A stretch of DNA of 64,000 nucleotides, from assembly GCA_964503315.1 (NCBI GenBank), contig CAZCZL010000007.1:147805-211804 (forward strand). Direction: 5' to 3'. The DNA is from FEB-12 sp964503315 (GTDB taxonomy: Bacteria; Zixibacteria; MSB-5A5; GN15; FEB-12). Both the position numbers and the translations under genes were made by a program. The notes beneath the pieces were generated by a model. It had not been told where the DNA came from and searched no databases. It saw only the letters and a program-made list of their open reading frames with translations. Shown here in pieces: positions 33,604 through 42,808 of the stretch (its first letter is position 1; every line of letters begins with the position of its first letter).

Positions 33604-34821
33604 ATGAACAAGGTATCCGTACGCGATGTCAATTTCCGCGGGCAGAAAGTGCTCTTGCGGGTTGACTTTAATGTGCCGTTCGACGAGAAACTCCGGATCA
33701 CCGACGACCGTCGCATCCGCGAAGCATTGCCGACGATCAACAAGATCCTGAGCGACGGCGGGCGCGTGATCGCCTGCTCGCATTTGGGTCGTCCGGGCGG
33801 CAAGCCGGTGCCGGAGATGTCGCTCCGTCCGGTGGCGAATCATCTGGCGGAATTGCTCGGCAAGCCGGTGCTGTTCGCCGAGGATTGTGTCGGCCCGGAA
33901 GCATCGAACATGGTCGGCAAAATGAAAAACGGCGATGTATTGGTGCTGGAGAACCTTCGCTTCCATAAAGAAGAAGAAAAGAACGATCCGGAGTTCGCCA
34001 AAAAGCTGGCGTCGCTGGCGGATATCTATGTCAACGACGCGTTCGGCTCGGCGCATCGGGCGCACGCCTCGACTGAAGGGGTGACAAAGTTCATCAAGCA
34101 GTCGGTGGCGGGATTCCTGATGGAGAAAGAGCTTCAGTATCTCGGCGCGGCGGTAACGAATCCGAAGCGTCCATTTGCGGCCATACTGGGTGGCGCGAAG
34201 ATATCCGGAAAGATCGATGTCATCCAGAATCTGCTGGATAAGGTTGATATCCTGGTGATCGGCGGCGGAATGGTCTTCACGTTCGCCAAAGCGATGAATT
34301 ACCAGGTGGGAGATTCGCTGGTCGAGAAAGACAAGATCGATCTGGCGCGTGAGACCATGGCGAAAGCGCAGGCCGCGAAAGTAAAGCTGCTGTTTCCGGT
34401 TGATGTTGTGATCGCGAAAGAGATAAGCGACACAGCGGAAACGAAAGTGGTGCCGGTGGATCAGATCCCGGATGGATGGAAGGGATTGGACATCGGGCCG
34501 AAGTCGATCATGTTCTTCCAGGATGAATTATCCAATGCGAAGACGATTGTCTGGAATGGGCCGATGGGGGTGTTTGAGCATACGCCATTTGCCAAGGGGA
34601 CGATCGCGATCGGGAAACTGCTGGCCGACCTGACACAGAGCAAGGGAGCGGTGACGATCGTCGGCGGCGGTGATTCCGCCGCGGCGGTGGCGGAGTCCGG
34701 CCTAGATGGTTCGCTGACACACGTGTCGACGGGCGGCGGGGCATCGCTGGAGTTCCTGGAGGGGAAAGAGCTGCCGGGCGTGGCGGCGCTGACGGATCTT
34801 CAGCAGGTGGGTACGTTCTGA
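33604..34821 (+). CDS. pgk: Phosphoglycerate kinase
   Basis: 405 aa, two-lobed kinase. VDFNVPFDEK and SHLGRPGGK substrate-binding segments, HRAHAST, the hinge KPFAAILGGAKISGKI-like region (here RPFAAILGGAK) and GGGDSAAAV near the nucleotide site. Normal length. AGAAGGA lies upstream. Confidence 0.97.
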   Translation: MNKVSVRDVNFRGQKVLLRVDFNVPFDEKLRITDDRRIREALPTINKILSDGGRVIACSHLGRPGGKPVPEMSLRPVANHLAELLGKPVLFAEDCVGPEASNMVGKMKNGDVLVLENLRFHKEEEKNDPEFAKKLASLADIYVNDAFGSAHRAHASTEGVTKFIKQSVAGFLMEKELQYLGAAVTNPKRPFAAILGGAKISGKIDVIQNLLDKVDILVIGGGMVFTFAKAMNYQVGDSLVEKDKIDLARETMAKAQAAKVKLLFPVDVVIAKEISDTAETKVVPVDQIPDGWKGLDIGPKSIMFFQDELSNAKTIVWNGPMGVFEHTPFAKGTIAIGKLLADLTQSKGAVTIVGGGDSAAAVAESGLDGSLTHVSTGGGASLEFLEGKELPGVAALTDLQQVGTF

Positions 34822-34822
34822 G

Positions 34823-35572
34823 ATGCGCCGAAAAATAATCTGCGGTAACTGGAAAATGAACGGGACGATTCCGGAGACGGAATCGTTGTTGAAGGGGTTG
34901 CTGGCGGGGGAATCGCGGAATCCCCGGGTTGAGGTGGTGGTCTGTCCTCCATTCACGTCTTTAGGAATTGCCCGTAATATGTTGCAGGGGAGTCATATAG
35001 GGCTGGGGGCGCAGGATATGTCGGAGCACGAGAAGGGGGCGTATACGGGGGAGATCTCGGCGCAGATGCTCTTGACACTTGGGGTTAGCTTCGTTATACT
35101 GGGCCACTCGGAACGGCGGCAGTACCATGCCGAGTCCGATGATTTGATAAACCGCAAAGCCAAAACTGCGCTTGCTTCAGGACTTACCCCGATTATTTGC
35201 ATCGGAGAGACACTGGCCGAGCGCGAATCCGGTCGCACGGAACAGATCGTTGGAACGCAGGTTGATGGAGTGCTGGCCGGGTTCGGTGACGCTGAATTGG
35301 GTCGCGTTGTGCTGGCGTATGAGCCAGTCTGGGCGATCGGGACCGGTCGAACCGCCACGCCGGAAATGGCGCAGGATGTTCATCGGTTTATTCGTCAGCG
35401 GATCGCAAGCAGTCATCGTGCGGCGGCAGAGAATCTGCCGATCCTGTACGGCGGTTCGGTCAAAGGTGACAATGCCGCGGGACTGCTGTCTGAAGCAGAT
35501 ATTGATGGAGCCCTGGTAGGCGGCGCCTGTTTGAAGGCGGACGAATTTATCAGGATCATAAACGCAGTGTAG
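34823..35572 (+). CDS. tpiA: Triosephosphate isomerase
   Basis: 249 aa TIM barrel. Lys in NWKMNGT, catalytic His in ILGHSERR, catalytic Glu in AYEPVWAIGTG, and phosphate loop YGGSVKGDN. Starts 1 nt after pgk. Confidence 0.97.
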   Translation: MRRKIICGNWKMNGTIPETESLLKGLLAGESRNPRVEVVVCPPFTSLGIARNMLQGSHIGLGAQDMSEHEKGAYTGEISAQMLLTLGVSFVILGHSERRQYHAESDDLINRKAKTALASGLTPIICIGETLAERESGRTEQIVGTQVDGVLAGFGDAELGRVVLAYEPVWAIGTGRTATPEMAQDVHRFIRQRIASSHRAAAENLPILYGGSVKGDNAAGLLSEADIDGALVGGACLKADEFIRIINAV

Positions 35573-35586
35573 TTGGAGGTTGTCCG

Positions 35587-36003
35587 TTGTTTCCAGTTTT
35601 GATCGTCATTCACGTGTTGATCTGTCTGGCACTCATTCTGGTGGTGCTGATGCAGTCAAGCAAAGGTGAAGGTTTGACCGGCTCCGCTTTTGGTGGCGGA
35701 TTGTCATCAGCGGTCTTCGGTGGCCGTGGCGCGGCGACCTTCCTTTCAAAAGCGACCACCGGATTGGCGGTTGCGTTCATGGTAATGTGTATTCTGCTGG
35801 CGTATATGTCGGCGCAGGATCGTGCGGCGGTGACTGGCGTTCCGGCCGAGGGTGCTGAGTCGGCGGTGACCCGCCAGGCGCAGGAAGAGATGCAGCGTCA
35901 GCAGCAGCAACAGCAGCAGGGAGTGACGCCGAATCAGGGTGGACTTCCGGCTGAAGGCGGCGGAGACCAGACGACAACTCCACCGGCAGGTGGCGGTCAG
36001 TAG
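35587..36003 (+). CDS. secG: Protein translocase subunit SecG
   Basis: 138 aa from a TTG with GGAGG 8 nt upstream. Two TM helices (LIVIHVLICLALILVVLMQ and the TTGLAVAFMVMCILLAYM segment) with SSKGEGLTGSAFGGG between them, the SecG signature. The C-terminal 50 residues are a Gln-rich then Pro/Gly/Thr-rich tail, longer than in most SecG. Follows tpiA, a common linkage in bacteria. Confidence 0.9.
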   Translation: MFPVLIVIHVLICLALILVVLMQSSKGEGLTGSAFGGGLSSAVFGGRGAATFLSKATTGLAVAFMVMCILLAYMSAQDRAAVTGVPAEGAESAVTRQAQEEMQRQQQQQQQGVTPNQGGLPAEGGGDQTTTPPAGGGQ

Positions 36004-36024
36004 ATCTTTTGATCTGACAGTTTC

Positions 36025-36106
36025 GCGGAAGTGGTGAAATTGGTAGACACGCTATCTTGAGGGGGTAGTGGAGCAATCCGTAGGGGTTCGAGTCCCCTCT
36101 TCCGCA
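36025..36106 (+). tRNA. tRNA-Leu, anticodon GAG
   Basis: Acceptor GCGGAAG/CTTCCGC, D-loop TGGTGAAATTGGTAGACAC, anticodon stem CTATC/GGTAG with loop TTGAGGG (GAG), long type II variable arm, T-arm GGGGTTCGAGTCCCC, discriminator A. CCA is not encoded. A terminator follows. Confidence 0.95.
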
Positions 36107-36118
36107 GAATGATATATG

Positions 36119-36145
36119 AGGCTTCGCGAAAGCGGGGCCTTTTTA
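36119..36145 (+). terminator. Terminator after tRNA-Leu
   Basis: Stem GGCTTCGC/GCGGGGCC (two G-U pairs) with GAAA tetraloop, then TTTTTATT. Confidence 0.75.
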
Positions 36146-36157
36146 TTGGGGGAAGAG

Positions 36158-36249
36158 CCGTCGGGTCACACTTCGAATCGGGACGCGGCTATCGGTGGGT
36201 GTGGGTGAGAGGGTGGCAGGGGGATTCGAAGCAAGACCCGACCGAACGG
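36158..36249 (+). repeat. Family C long-hairpin repeat, copy 5
   Basis: CCGTCGGGTCACACTTCGAA start and GATTCGAAGC-AAGACCCGACCGAAC end. Confidence 0.8.
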
Positions 36250-36385
36250 GGTGGGGGCGGAGATAGTGGGGTGTCGGGTTTCGCGCGGGGATGGTTTGTG
36301 GCTAAGTCCAAGGACTGTCTGACCGATACTGAAAGATAGTGTGGTCGTAACGTTATTGTAGTTGTTCGGGAGAATTGCAAGGTAC

Positions 36386-37051
36386 ATGGGGCCGCTTTTC
36401 GTACATCTTTTCTGGACGATCATCGCAATTCCAATCGGGCTAATTGGAGGAACGGTTGTCAGTTTTATCGGAATACCGCTCTATTACCGATGGAAGAAGA
36501 TCCCGCCGGAGAAAAGGCGGTTTCGTTTACTTTTCAAGATCGCCCTGACTTTGGCTCTGGCCCTTTGCTGTGTTGTTGGAGTGAATGTCCTCCTGGTCGC
36601 CCTCGAGGGGTACGCCCTCTATCAGTGGAACGACTACTACGCGGGTTCGGGGGTATTTGAAGAATTCCGTACTCCTCTTATGTTTCCGTACGAAATGAGA
36701 ATGATGGACGTTGTCGATTATGCCAGCTTAGTCAAAACGGAAGGACTGGGAAAAGAAGATGACCCAGATAAGGGGTTATTCCCCGAGGTCAAACCGCAGT
36801 TATACGACATTCGGCAATATGCGACAGGTGACAGTCTGGTGGTTGGGTTCATGACCAGTCGATGGGATTTCGAGACTCGAACGGAAGGGACTGATACAAG
36901 TTGGTTTTGGTTCAATTGTCGGGATGGTCGGGCAATTGTCTTTCAGACACGAGAGGAATACGTGGATGATCTTCCTTCGCTGGGATTTGCGGTCGAACCT
37001 CCCCTGAAAACTGTTTCAGATCAGCATTACGATTACTGGAGAACCCACTAG
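36386..37051 (+). CDS. Hypothetical membrane protein
   Basis: 221 aa from ATG 36386. A TTG 24 nt upstream is an alternative start. Two N-terminal TM helices (about residues 3-30 and 50-75) separated by a basic loop RWKKIPPEKRRF, then a soluble domain of about 140 residues (SGVFEEFRTPL ... HYDYWRTH) probably outside the cytoplasm. No family recognised. The layout (two TM helices plus a soluble tail) resembles the protein at 6949-7437. Confidence 0.6.
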   Translation: MGPLFVHLFWTIIAIPIGLIGGTVVSFIGIPLYYRWKKIPPEKRRFRLLFKIALTLALALCCVVGVNVLLVALEGYALYQWNDYYAGSGVFEEFRTPLMFPYEMRMMDVVDYASLVKTEGLGKEDDPDKGLFPEVKPQLYDIRQYATGDSLVVGFMTSRWDFETRTEGTDTSWFWFNCRDGRAIVFQTREEYVDDLPSLGFAVEPPLKTVSDQHYDYWRTH

Positions 37052-37091
37052 TACTTTGTTTTTCATGTCACACGTGGGCGTTGCCGCGGTC

Positions 37092-37121
37092 TTGACAAAC
37101 GAACGTACGCTTACCTATCTT
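37092..37121 (+). promoter_or_regulatory. Promoter of the DUF2914 gene
   Basis: TTGACA (37092-37097), 18-bp spacer, TATCTT (37116-37121). Confidence 0.65.
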
Positions 37122-37167
37122 ATCAGTAATCAATCATTGAAACGAATCAGCCAATCGGGGAATCAAT

Positions 37168-37560
37168 ATGAGAATCACAATGTGTCTGATGGTGGCAATA
37201 GCCCTTCTCGGTGTGTCGGCTAATGCGCAGGATGAGAAGCCGGCGCTCTCCGCTGAAGTAGTAGTCTGTGCGAATATCACCGAGCGGATGCCTCAGGGGG
37301 CGGACTCGACATTTGCCGCGACGACTCCCCAGCTTTATTGCTGGTCCAAGATCACGGGGGCAGCCGCGGAAGGCTCGACAGTGACGCACATTTGGCTGCA
37401 TGACGGCAAGGAGATGTGTCAGGTTGATCTGCAGGTGAAAGCGTCGCCATGGCGGACCTGGTCGGTGAAGAATCTTTATGGCATGGCGGGGAACTGGGAA
37501 GTGCGGGTAGTGGACGCGAGTGGGACATCGATAGGGGCGGCAAGGTTTAGGATAGAATAG
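37168..37560 (+). CDS. DUF2914-domain exported protein
   Basis: 130 aa. Signal peptide at residues 1-20 (ending VSANA). The rest is one DUF2914 domain: VVVCANITERMP, TPQLYCWSKITG, THIWLHDGKEMCQVDLQVKASPWRTWSVKNL and GNWEVRVVDASGTSIGAARFRIE. The family is small, beta-rich and of unknown function. Single gene. Confidence 0.8.
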   Translation: MRITMCLMVAIALLGVSANAQDEKPALSAEVVVCANITERMPQGADSTFAATTPQLYCWSKITGAAAEGSTVTHIWLHDGKEMCQVDLQVKASPWRTWSVKNLYGMAGNWEVRVVDASGTSIGAARFRIE

Positions 37561-37610
37561 AGGTTGCTTCGTCGCTTGGCGCTTTGCGCCTGCACTCCTC
37601 GCAATGACGG
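37561..37610 (+). repeat. Degenerate family B-like repeat
   Basis: GGTTGCTTCG start and CTCGCAATGAC end as in family B, with a different short middle that contains GGCGC-TTT-GCGCC. Confidence 0.55.
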
Positions 37611-37626
37611 TGAAATGTGAAGACGG

Positions 37627-37654
37627 GGGCAGACGGGGACGTCTGCCGCGCAAA
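37627..37654 (+). repeat. Family A hairpin repeat
   Basis: GGGCAGACGGGGACGTCTGC plus CGCGCAAA. Confidence 0.85.
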
Positions 37655-37679
37655 CTCTAATATAAAAGTCAAATGAAAC

Positions 37680-37701
37680 GGCCGCTCGGGTGAGCGGCCG
37701 T
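37680..37701 (-). terminator. Hairpin between convergent genes, probable terminator of the thermolysin-like protease
   Basis: Perfect 9-bp stem CGGCCGCTC/GAGCGGCCG. On the minus strand it is followed by TTTCATTTGACTTTT, a moderate U-tract. Confidence 0.5.
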
Positions 37702-37759
37702 TGTCGTTAGACGGAGTGACGTGAGGGGAGGGAAAGTTCTCTCCACGCTCACGTGAGAA

Positions 37760-40690
37760 TCACGGACAGTTTGGTAATGTCGGCTTCGGCGTAGTCGTCA
37801 GGTACGCGATCATCAGCGACAGGTCGGAGAGATCCGGTGTCACTACCACCGAGCCGTTGATATTGGCCTCAGGCGCGCAAGGCAAGGTTGGTTTTGGAGT
37901 GGTCGTCAAGTATGAAATCAGGAGTGAGAGGTCGGAGAGATCAGGAGTCTCCGAGACTGACTTGTTGACGTTTCCGGTCGTGCCGATGCAGCATGATTGC
38001 GGAGTGATCTGCGCGAGGATCGGCGCGAGGCCGCTGGAACCGCCGGGGGAATAGATCAGCGCGATACGGTATTTCACCGTGTCGCCCTGATTCAGCGTAT
38101 TGTCACCAAAAGTCATCAGGAGTGACCAGTCGGTGTTGCTCGAACCATTGGCATTGGTTGGCTGCAACATCTGTTGGTACATCGCCTGCGGCGAGACACC
38201 ATCCCAGACGTAGGTGGGGTTGTCGACCGCGCGCATGTTTTTCGGGTTGCCGGACGACAGGAAAGCGACACCGGCCGCAATAGTGTTTGAAGGGTCCTGG
38301 ATATAGATCAGTTTATTGGTCGCGTCGTAATAACATTGATTCGAACCAGCCGAGGCGACATCGAAATCCCCAAAGACACCTGACTGAATGGTAATAGGTG
38401 TGGGACAAGTGTTGGTGAGCGCGTACTCGGCCTGAATGTAACCGCACCCGGCCGCATCCGTCGGCTCCCACTGATAGGTCACTTTCCCCTGTACTTTGCC
38501 GCTATTTGAGGCAAGGCGAAGAGTACGCGTCTGATCGGAACCGATCGTGCCGCTGACGAGACTGTCGATAGTCGCCCAAGTCGGAGTTTCGTAAAAGTCA
38601 AGGTACATCGCGGTATCCGCGCCATCGAGATGAGTCACGATCAAAGAGAATTTCGAGATGGCGTCACTCGCGCGCACGAAATCATGCACCGACGGACGGT
38701 TATTGAGCGTGAAGTTCAGGCAATTGGTGGTGGCGGAGCGCTCCATCAGACCGACAGGCAGATAACCGATCTGGATCGAGACCGGCACTTTGATGGTCGG
38801 GGCGGACGGATTGGTGGTGGTCATGACAATGGTGTCTTCGTACTGGCCGAGATCGCAGGTGGTCAGCGCGCCGGCATTGACAGAGGCGGTGACGATGACT
38901 GAGTCTCCACTCAGAAGCGTCGTTGGGCCAGAAGAGGAAAGAGAGACATGCCCTTGAGCCGAGGTGATGGAAGTCCAAGTTACACTCTCGGGACGATAAT
39001 TCTTAATGATCACTGTTGTGTCGGTCGAATTGCCAAGGGTCGCGATCATCGGCGAAACTGCCGCTGGATTGGCAAAAACAAGACCGAAGCCGACGGAATC
39101 CATGGCGAGAACAACTGCGGCGAGTTCCGGCGAGCCCGTGCCATAGAGGTCAACCGCGGACTGAACAGTCATAGATGACCAGAAATTGAGTGATGAACCT
39201 GGAGTCAGGTACGTGGTCAACGTGCGGTACCAGATCTGCTCCATCGCTTCGCGGCTGGAGGCGGTCGCGGTGATGAAGGCCGCGCGATTCGGAATACCGG
39301 AGTTGATATGGACACCGCCATTGTCAGTGCTGATAGGGAGAACGACGAATTCAGTCATGTGCGCGGGCTGGTAGCCGAAGGGGAAGCGTGCGGGGTTGGG
39401 GCCGGTGTGCGGGTCCTCGAGATTGCGCAGGAACCCCGGCGACGTGATGCGAATCTCTTCGCCCATCAGCCAATCATCGCGGTCGACCATGGCGCCGAAA
39501 ACATCGGAATAGGATTCATTGAGCGCGCCGGATTCGAATGTGTAGATAAGATTGGCGGTATTCTCAGTGACGCCGTGGGCCAATTCATGCGCGACAACAT
39601 CAAGCGAGCCGGAGAATGGTTTGTACGTAGTGCCGTCGCCATCGGCGAAGTTCACCGAGATACCGTTCCAGAAGGCGTTGTTGGTGTAGGTCGGGTCATG
39701 GACCGAACAGATGATGGACATGCCGTTGTCATCGAGACTGTTGCGGCTGAACGTTGTCTCGAAGTAGTCATAAGTGAGGCCGCAATAGTAATGTCCTGAG
39801 ACAGCGGCGCGCAAAGATGTATTGTCATTGAAATTATTATTGTCGTTCGGATCGGTGGTGATGGGACCGCCGCCGAGGTAATTGTCATAGGTGATAACCA
39901 CGCCATCGTAGTTACCGATGGGCGGTTGATACATCGGACGGGTAGCGTCGACCAGTTTATAGTCCGGGCCGAACTGGTAGGTTTGCAAGGTGCGGACATT
40001 GAGATTCACATCGACGCCGGAGCCGACAGTGGGGCCATCGAAATGAATGTCGTTATACTTGAAGAGCTCGCGGCCGGTGATGGCATCAACGAAAACGCGC
40101 CAGCGAATCGGCGAGAACTGGTCACCGCGGATGGTGACGAGCCATGCAAGATGCGATGCTCCGGCGCGGTCAGGATAGATGAGCAGTTCAGATTCCGCGG
40201 ACGTTGGCGCGGAGCCGAGGCTGTCGCTCAGGATAGCGCGCGCGGTTGATTCCGCGGCGGACTGGTCAACAGTTGGACTGATGCTTAGTGACGGCGTGGG
40301 GATGAGTTGTCCGCCGACCAGGTGAATGGATTGGTCAGCCTTGAAATGGACGATGGTCTCTTTGCCCCAGACGCGCAGGCCTTGATACGTCTGCTGGAAA
40401 CGGAGATGTTCCTGCCCGAGCTGGTCGGTCGCCTGCCGGGTGAGGAGAAGTTCCTGTGCGGCGTTATTCAGTTTGAAGATATCCTGGCGTGAGGAGATGA
40501 AAGTCACGGCTTTGTCTTCCGCGGAAGTACCGGGAACTACAAAGCGACCCTGGGCGATTTCGGCGGTTTGCCAGGTTGGATCGAGTGAGAGGTTGTCGAG
40601 CCGGGAGATGGCGGGCTGTTGTTGCGCAGCCGCGGCCAAAAGGGAACCGGCCAGACAGACCACGAGCGCGAGTGTGATCAACTGACGCAT
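37760..40690 (-). CDS. Thermolysin-like (M4) metalloprotease with two C-terminal dockerin-like repeats
   Basis: 976 aa from ATG 40688-40690, chosen because AGAGGA precedes it and a signal peptide (ITLALVVCLAGSLLAAAA) follows. An ATG 72 nt upstream would overlap the promoter at 40752-40779. FTP/PepSY propeptide, then M4 domain with HELAH (368-372) and downstream GALNESYSD. Two further beta domains follow. The C-terminus carries two near-identical units, NVNKSVSETPDLSDLSLLIS and INGSVVVTPDLSDLSLMIAY, each ending YLTTTPKPTLP. They resemble type I dockerins with the Ca-binding Asp/Asn partly lost. Secreted protease, perhaps surface-anchored. Confidence 0.9.
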   Translation of the reverse strand: MRQLITLALVVCLAGSLLAAAAQQQPAISRLDNLSLDPTWQTAEIAQGRFVVPGTSAEDKAVTFISSRQDIFKLNNAAQELLLTRQATDQLGQEHLRFQQTYQGLRVWGKETIVHFKADQSIHLVGGQLIPTPSLSISPTVDQSAAESTARAILSDSLGSAPTSAESELLIYPDRAGASHLAWLVTIRGDQFSPIRWRVFVDAITGRELFKYNDIHFDGPTVGSGVDVNLNVRTLQTYQFGPDYKLVDATRPMYQPPIGNYDGVVITYDNYLGGGPITTDPNDNNNFNDNTSLRAAVSGHYYCGLTYDYFETTFSRNSLDDNGMSIICSVHDPTYTNNAFWNGISVNFADGDGTTYKPFSGSLDVVAHELAHGVTENTANLIYTFESGALNESYSDVFGAMVDRDDWLMGEEIRITSPGFLRNLEDPHTGPNPARFPFGYQPAHMTEFVVLPISTDNGGVHINSGIPNRAAFITATASSREAMEQIWYRTLTTYLTPGSSLNFWSSMTVQSAVDLYGTGSPELAAVVLAMDSVGFGLVFANPAAVSPMIATLGNSTDTTVIIKNYRPESVTWTSITSAQGHVSLSSSGPTTLLSGDSVIVTASVNAGALTTCDLGQYEDTIVMTTTNPSAPTIKVPVSIQIGYLPVGLMERSATTNCLNFTLNNRPSVHDFVRASDAISKFSLIVTHLDGADTAMYLDFYETPTWATIDSLVSGTIGSDQTRTLRLASNSGKVQGKVTYQWEPTDAAGCGYIQAEYALTNTCPTPITIQSGVFGDFDVASAGSNQCYYDATNKLIYIQDPSNTIAAGVAFLSSGNPKNMRAVDNPTYVWDGVSPQAMYQQMLQPTNANGSSNTDWSLLMTFGDNTLNQGDTVKYRIALIYSPGGSSGLAPILAQITPQSCCIGTTGNVNKSVSETPDLSDLSLLISYLTTTPKPTLPCAPEANINGSVVVTPDLSDLSLMIAYLTTTPKPTLPNCP

Positions 40691-40751
40691 AATCGGGAAG
40701 TCCTCTTTTGCTGGTGCAACGGATTGACCAGAGATTTGGTGGTAACACATA

Positions 40752-40779
40752 AAGATAGGCAATAACTATCCACTGTCAA
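40752..40779 (-). promoter_or_regulatory. Promoter of the M4 protease gene
   Basis: Minus-strand TTGACA (40774-40779), 16-bp spacer, TATCTT (40752-40757). Its position rules out the upstream ATG. Confidence 0.65.
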
Positions 40780-40836
40780 GTTCTTATCCGAAGCGAATAT
40801 GAGCGCCTGACTTGCTCTGCTATGCCGCGCCAACGG

Positions 40837-41322
40837 TTACTTCTGACGCGAGAGCCAAATATCGTAATTTTTCTGCATCTGGCTGATATGCAAAGGGACA
40901 TGATCCTCGTAGATCTTCAGCCACTGGTCGAAGGTCATGACGCCATGCTCGGGATGATTGACAGTCCTTCCCCAGTAGGATTCCGGAATCACCTTGATGA
41001 TCCGGTAGGTCATTTCGCGGAGCCATTTGAATAGCTCGAGCGCGCCTTCAGTATCCTGCAGGTCATAGCGCAGGTCGGACGCCCATTTATCCTGGTCATA
41101 GGCCATGACGGTCTTGCCTGGCTCGGCGATGAAACATCGCGCGCGAATGAAGCTGTTGGCCTCTGAATCGGCGAGATGGATGATGATCTCATGGATGGAC
41201 CATCGACTGGGAGCCGGTTTGAAGTGCCACATGTCGCGCGGAAAGCGCGCGACTGCATCGGTCAGTTTTTGATAGGCCTGGCCGTAGCTTTCGATGAGAG
41301 CGAGCCGTTCCTCGTGGGTCAT
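40837..41322 (-). CDS. DinB/YfiT-like putative metal-dependent protein
   Basis: 161 aa four-helix bundle of the DinB superfamily. Candidate metal-site residues lie in EIIIHLADSE and in the HVPLHISQM motif near the end, with the typical RWSIHE after helix 1. Family members include bacillithiol or other thiol S-transferases and proteins of unknown role. Its ATG overlaps the photolyase stop by 4 nt, so both are made from one transcript. Exact reaction unknown. Confidence 0.8.
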   Translation of the reverse strand: MTHEERLALIESYGQAYQKLTDAVARFPRDMWHFKPAPSRWSIHEIIIHLADSEANSFIRARCFIAEPGKTVMAYDQDKWASDLRYDLQDTEGALELFKWLREMTYRIIKVIPESYWGRTVNHPEHGVMTFDQWLKIYEDHVPLHISQMQKNYDIWLSRQK

Positions 41323-42716
41323 AACGGACCTTTCGTGGTTGGGGTGAGCGAGGCGAACATCTGCTTGGCGCGTTCAGCCTCGATACGATGGTCGACCATC
41401 GGTGACGGATAGCCCGGAGTGACTGTAGTAGATTCGTACAGCGAATGGATCTGTTTCGGTGAGAGCAGCGCAAGTTCGGGGATCCAGCGGTGAATGTATG
41501 CGCAGTCGGGGTCGAATTTCTTCTGCTGGAGCCAGGGGTTAAAGATGCGGAAATAGGGGGCGGCATCGCACCCGGTCGATGCGGCCCACTGCCAGTTGCC
41601 GTTGTTGACAGCAGGGTCGTAGTCGGACAGATGCTGCGCGAAGTACTTTTCGCCCCAGTGCCAGTCGATATGCAGATCCTTGATGAGGAATGACGCGGCG
41701 ATCATGCGGACACGATTATGCATGAAGCCGGTCTGGTTGAGTTGCCGCATGCCGGCATCGACAATGGGAAAGCCGGTGGTGCCTGCGGTCCACCGGTCGA
41801 AGGCGGTGGTGTCGTTCAACCAGGGGAGTTGATCGTACTTGGTGTGGAAGGCGCCTTTGAATACATGCGAGAAATGAAACGCGATATGGGTGAAGAAATC
41901 GCGCCAGTAGATCTCGTTTATCAAAGAGTGACTCTCGCCGAAGCGGGATGTAATTGTCTGGTAGACACGGCGAATCGAAATGGTCCCGAATTTGAGATGG
42001 GCGGAAAGGCCGGTGGTGGAGTCGAGAGACGGAATATCTCGCGTCGAAGCGTAATTCTGAAATCTGTCCAGACTGGCGAGTCGCCGATGTGCTTCCTCCG
42101 AGCCGCCATGCGTGTAGAGATTTGAATTACGCGCGGGTAGCACAGAGGAGAGCAGGGAGGGAGAATCATTCTCAACCTCACCTTTGTAAAAGTTCTTGAA
42201 GTTGGTTGGCTGAGGGTCGGAGACGAGCATGGTTCTCGCGCGGCGGGAGAACGGTGTGAAGATAGTGTAGGGTCTGCCGTCATCTTTGAGGACCGCCTCC
42301 GGTTCAGTCAAAAGGGCGTCAGCATGTTGCAGGAAGGGTATGCCATGGCGACTACATATATCAGCGATAGCACTATTGCGGGTAATACTGTACGGCGTAT
42401 AGTCGCGATTGACGAAGACGGCATCGACCTGGTGCTCGAGCACCAGTCGCTCGACAACTTCGGACGGGTCTCCCTCGAAGATAAAAAGTCGGCCGTCTTT
42501 GGATTCGAGTTGCTTACGCAGAGACTCCAGCGATTCAAGCATGAACTGGAGCGCATGATCGCCTCGAAATGGGTTATTCCGAATTTGAGCGGGGTCGAAG
42601 ATGAAGCAGGGGATAACCTGTTTGGAGGACTCCAGAGCGGAGCGCAGGGAAGTGTTGTCGTCGAGACGAAGATCCCGACGGAAGATATGGAGTCCCTTTT
42701 GGTAACGCTTGCCCAT
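41319..42716 (-). CDS. phrB: Deoxyribodipyrimidine photolyase
   Basis: 465 aa. N-terminal antenna domain (HIFRRDLRLDDNTSL) and C-terminal FAD domain with NEIYWRDFF, GMRQLNQTGFMHNRVRMIAASFL, DWHWGEKYFAQHLSDYDPAVNNGNWQW and FNPWLQQKKFDPDCAYI. Uses light to split cyclobutane pyrimidine dimers. Implies at least occasional light exposure. Upstream of and overlapping the DinB-like gene. Confidence 0.93.
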   Translation of the reverse strand: MGKRYQKGLHIFRRDLRLDDNTSLRSALESSKQVIPCFIFDPAQIRNNPFRGDHALQFMLESLESLRKQLESKDGRLFIFEGDPSEVVERLVLEHQVDAVFVNRDYTPYSITRNSAIADICSRHGIPFLQHADALLTEPEAVLKDDGRPYTIFTPFSRRARTMLVSDPQPTNFKNFYKGEVENDSPSLLSSVLPARNSNLYTHGGSEEAHRRLASLDRFQNYASTRDIPSLDSTTGLSAHLKFGTISIRRVYQTITSRFGESHSLINEIYWRDFFTHIAFHFSHVFKGAFHTKYDQLPWLNDTTAFDRWTAGTTGFPIVDAGMRQLNQTGFMHNRVRMIAASFLIKDLHIDWHWGEKYFAQHLSDYDPAVNNGNWQWAASTGCDAAPYFRIFNPWLQQKKFDPDCAYIHRWIPELALLSPKQIHSLYESTTVTPGYPSPMVDHRIEAERAKQMFASLTPTTKGPL

Positions 42717-42758
42717 AGCGAATGATACCGGATGTAACAGTTGACGAGGTGAATCGTT

Positions 42759-42805
42759 CCCTCACCCGCCTCTTCGAGGCACCCTCTCCCAGAGGGAGAG
42801 GGGAA
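42759..42805 (+). repeat. Family H repeat
   Basis: CCCTCACCCGCCTCTTCGAG then CCCTCTCCC-AGA-GGGAGAGGG. Same orientation as 6887-6932. Confidence 0.7.
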
Positions 42806-42808
42806 GTA

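Noticed and set aside
40691..40762. Upstream ATG extension of the M4 protease
   Set aside because: It would place the start inside the promoter and bury the signal peptide. The downstream ATG has a clear Shine-Dalgarno sequence.
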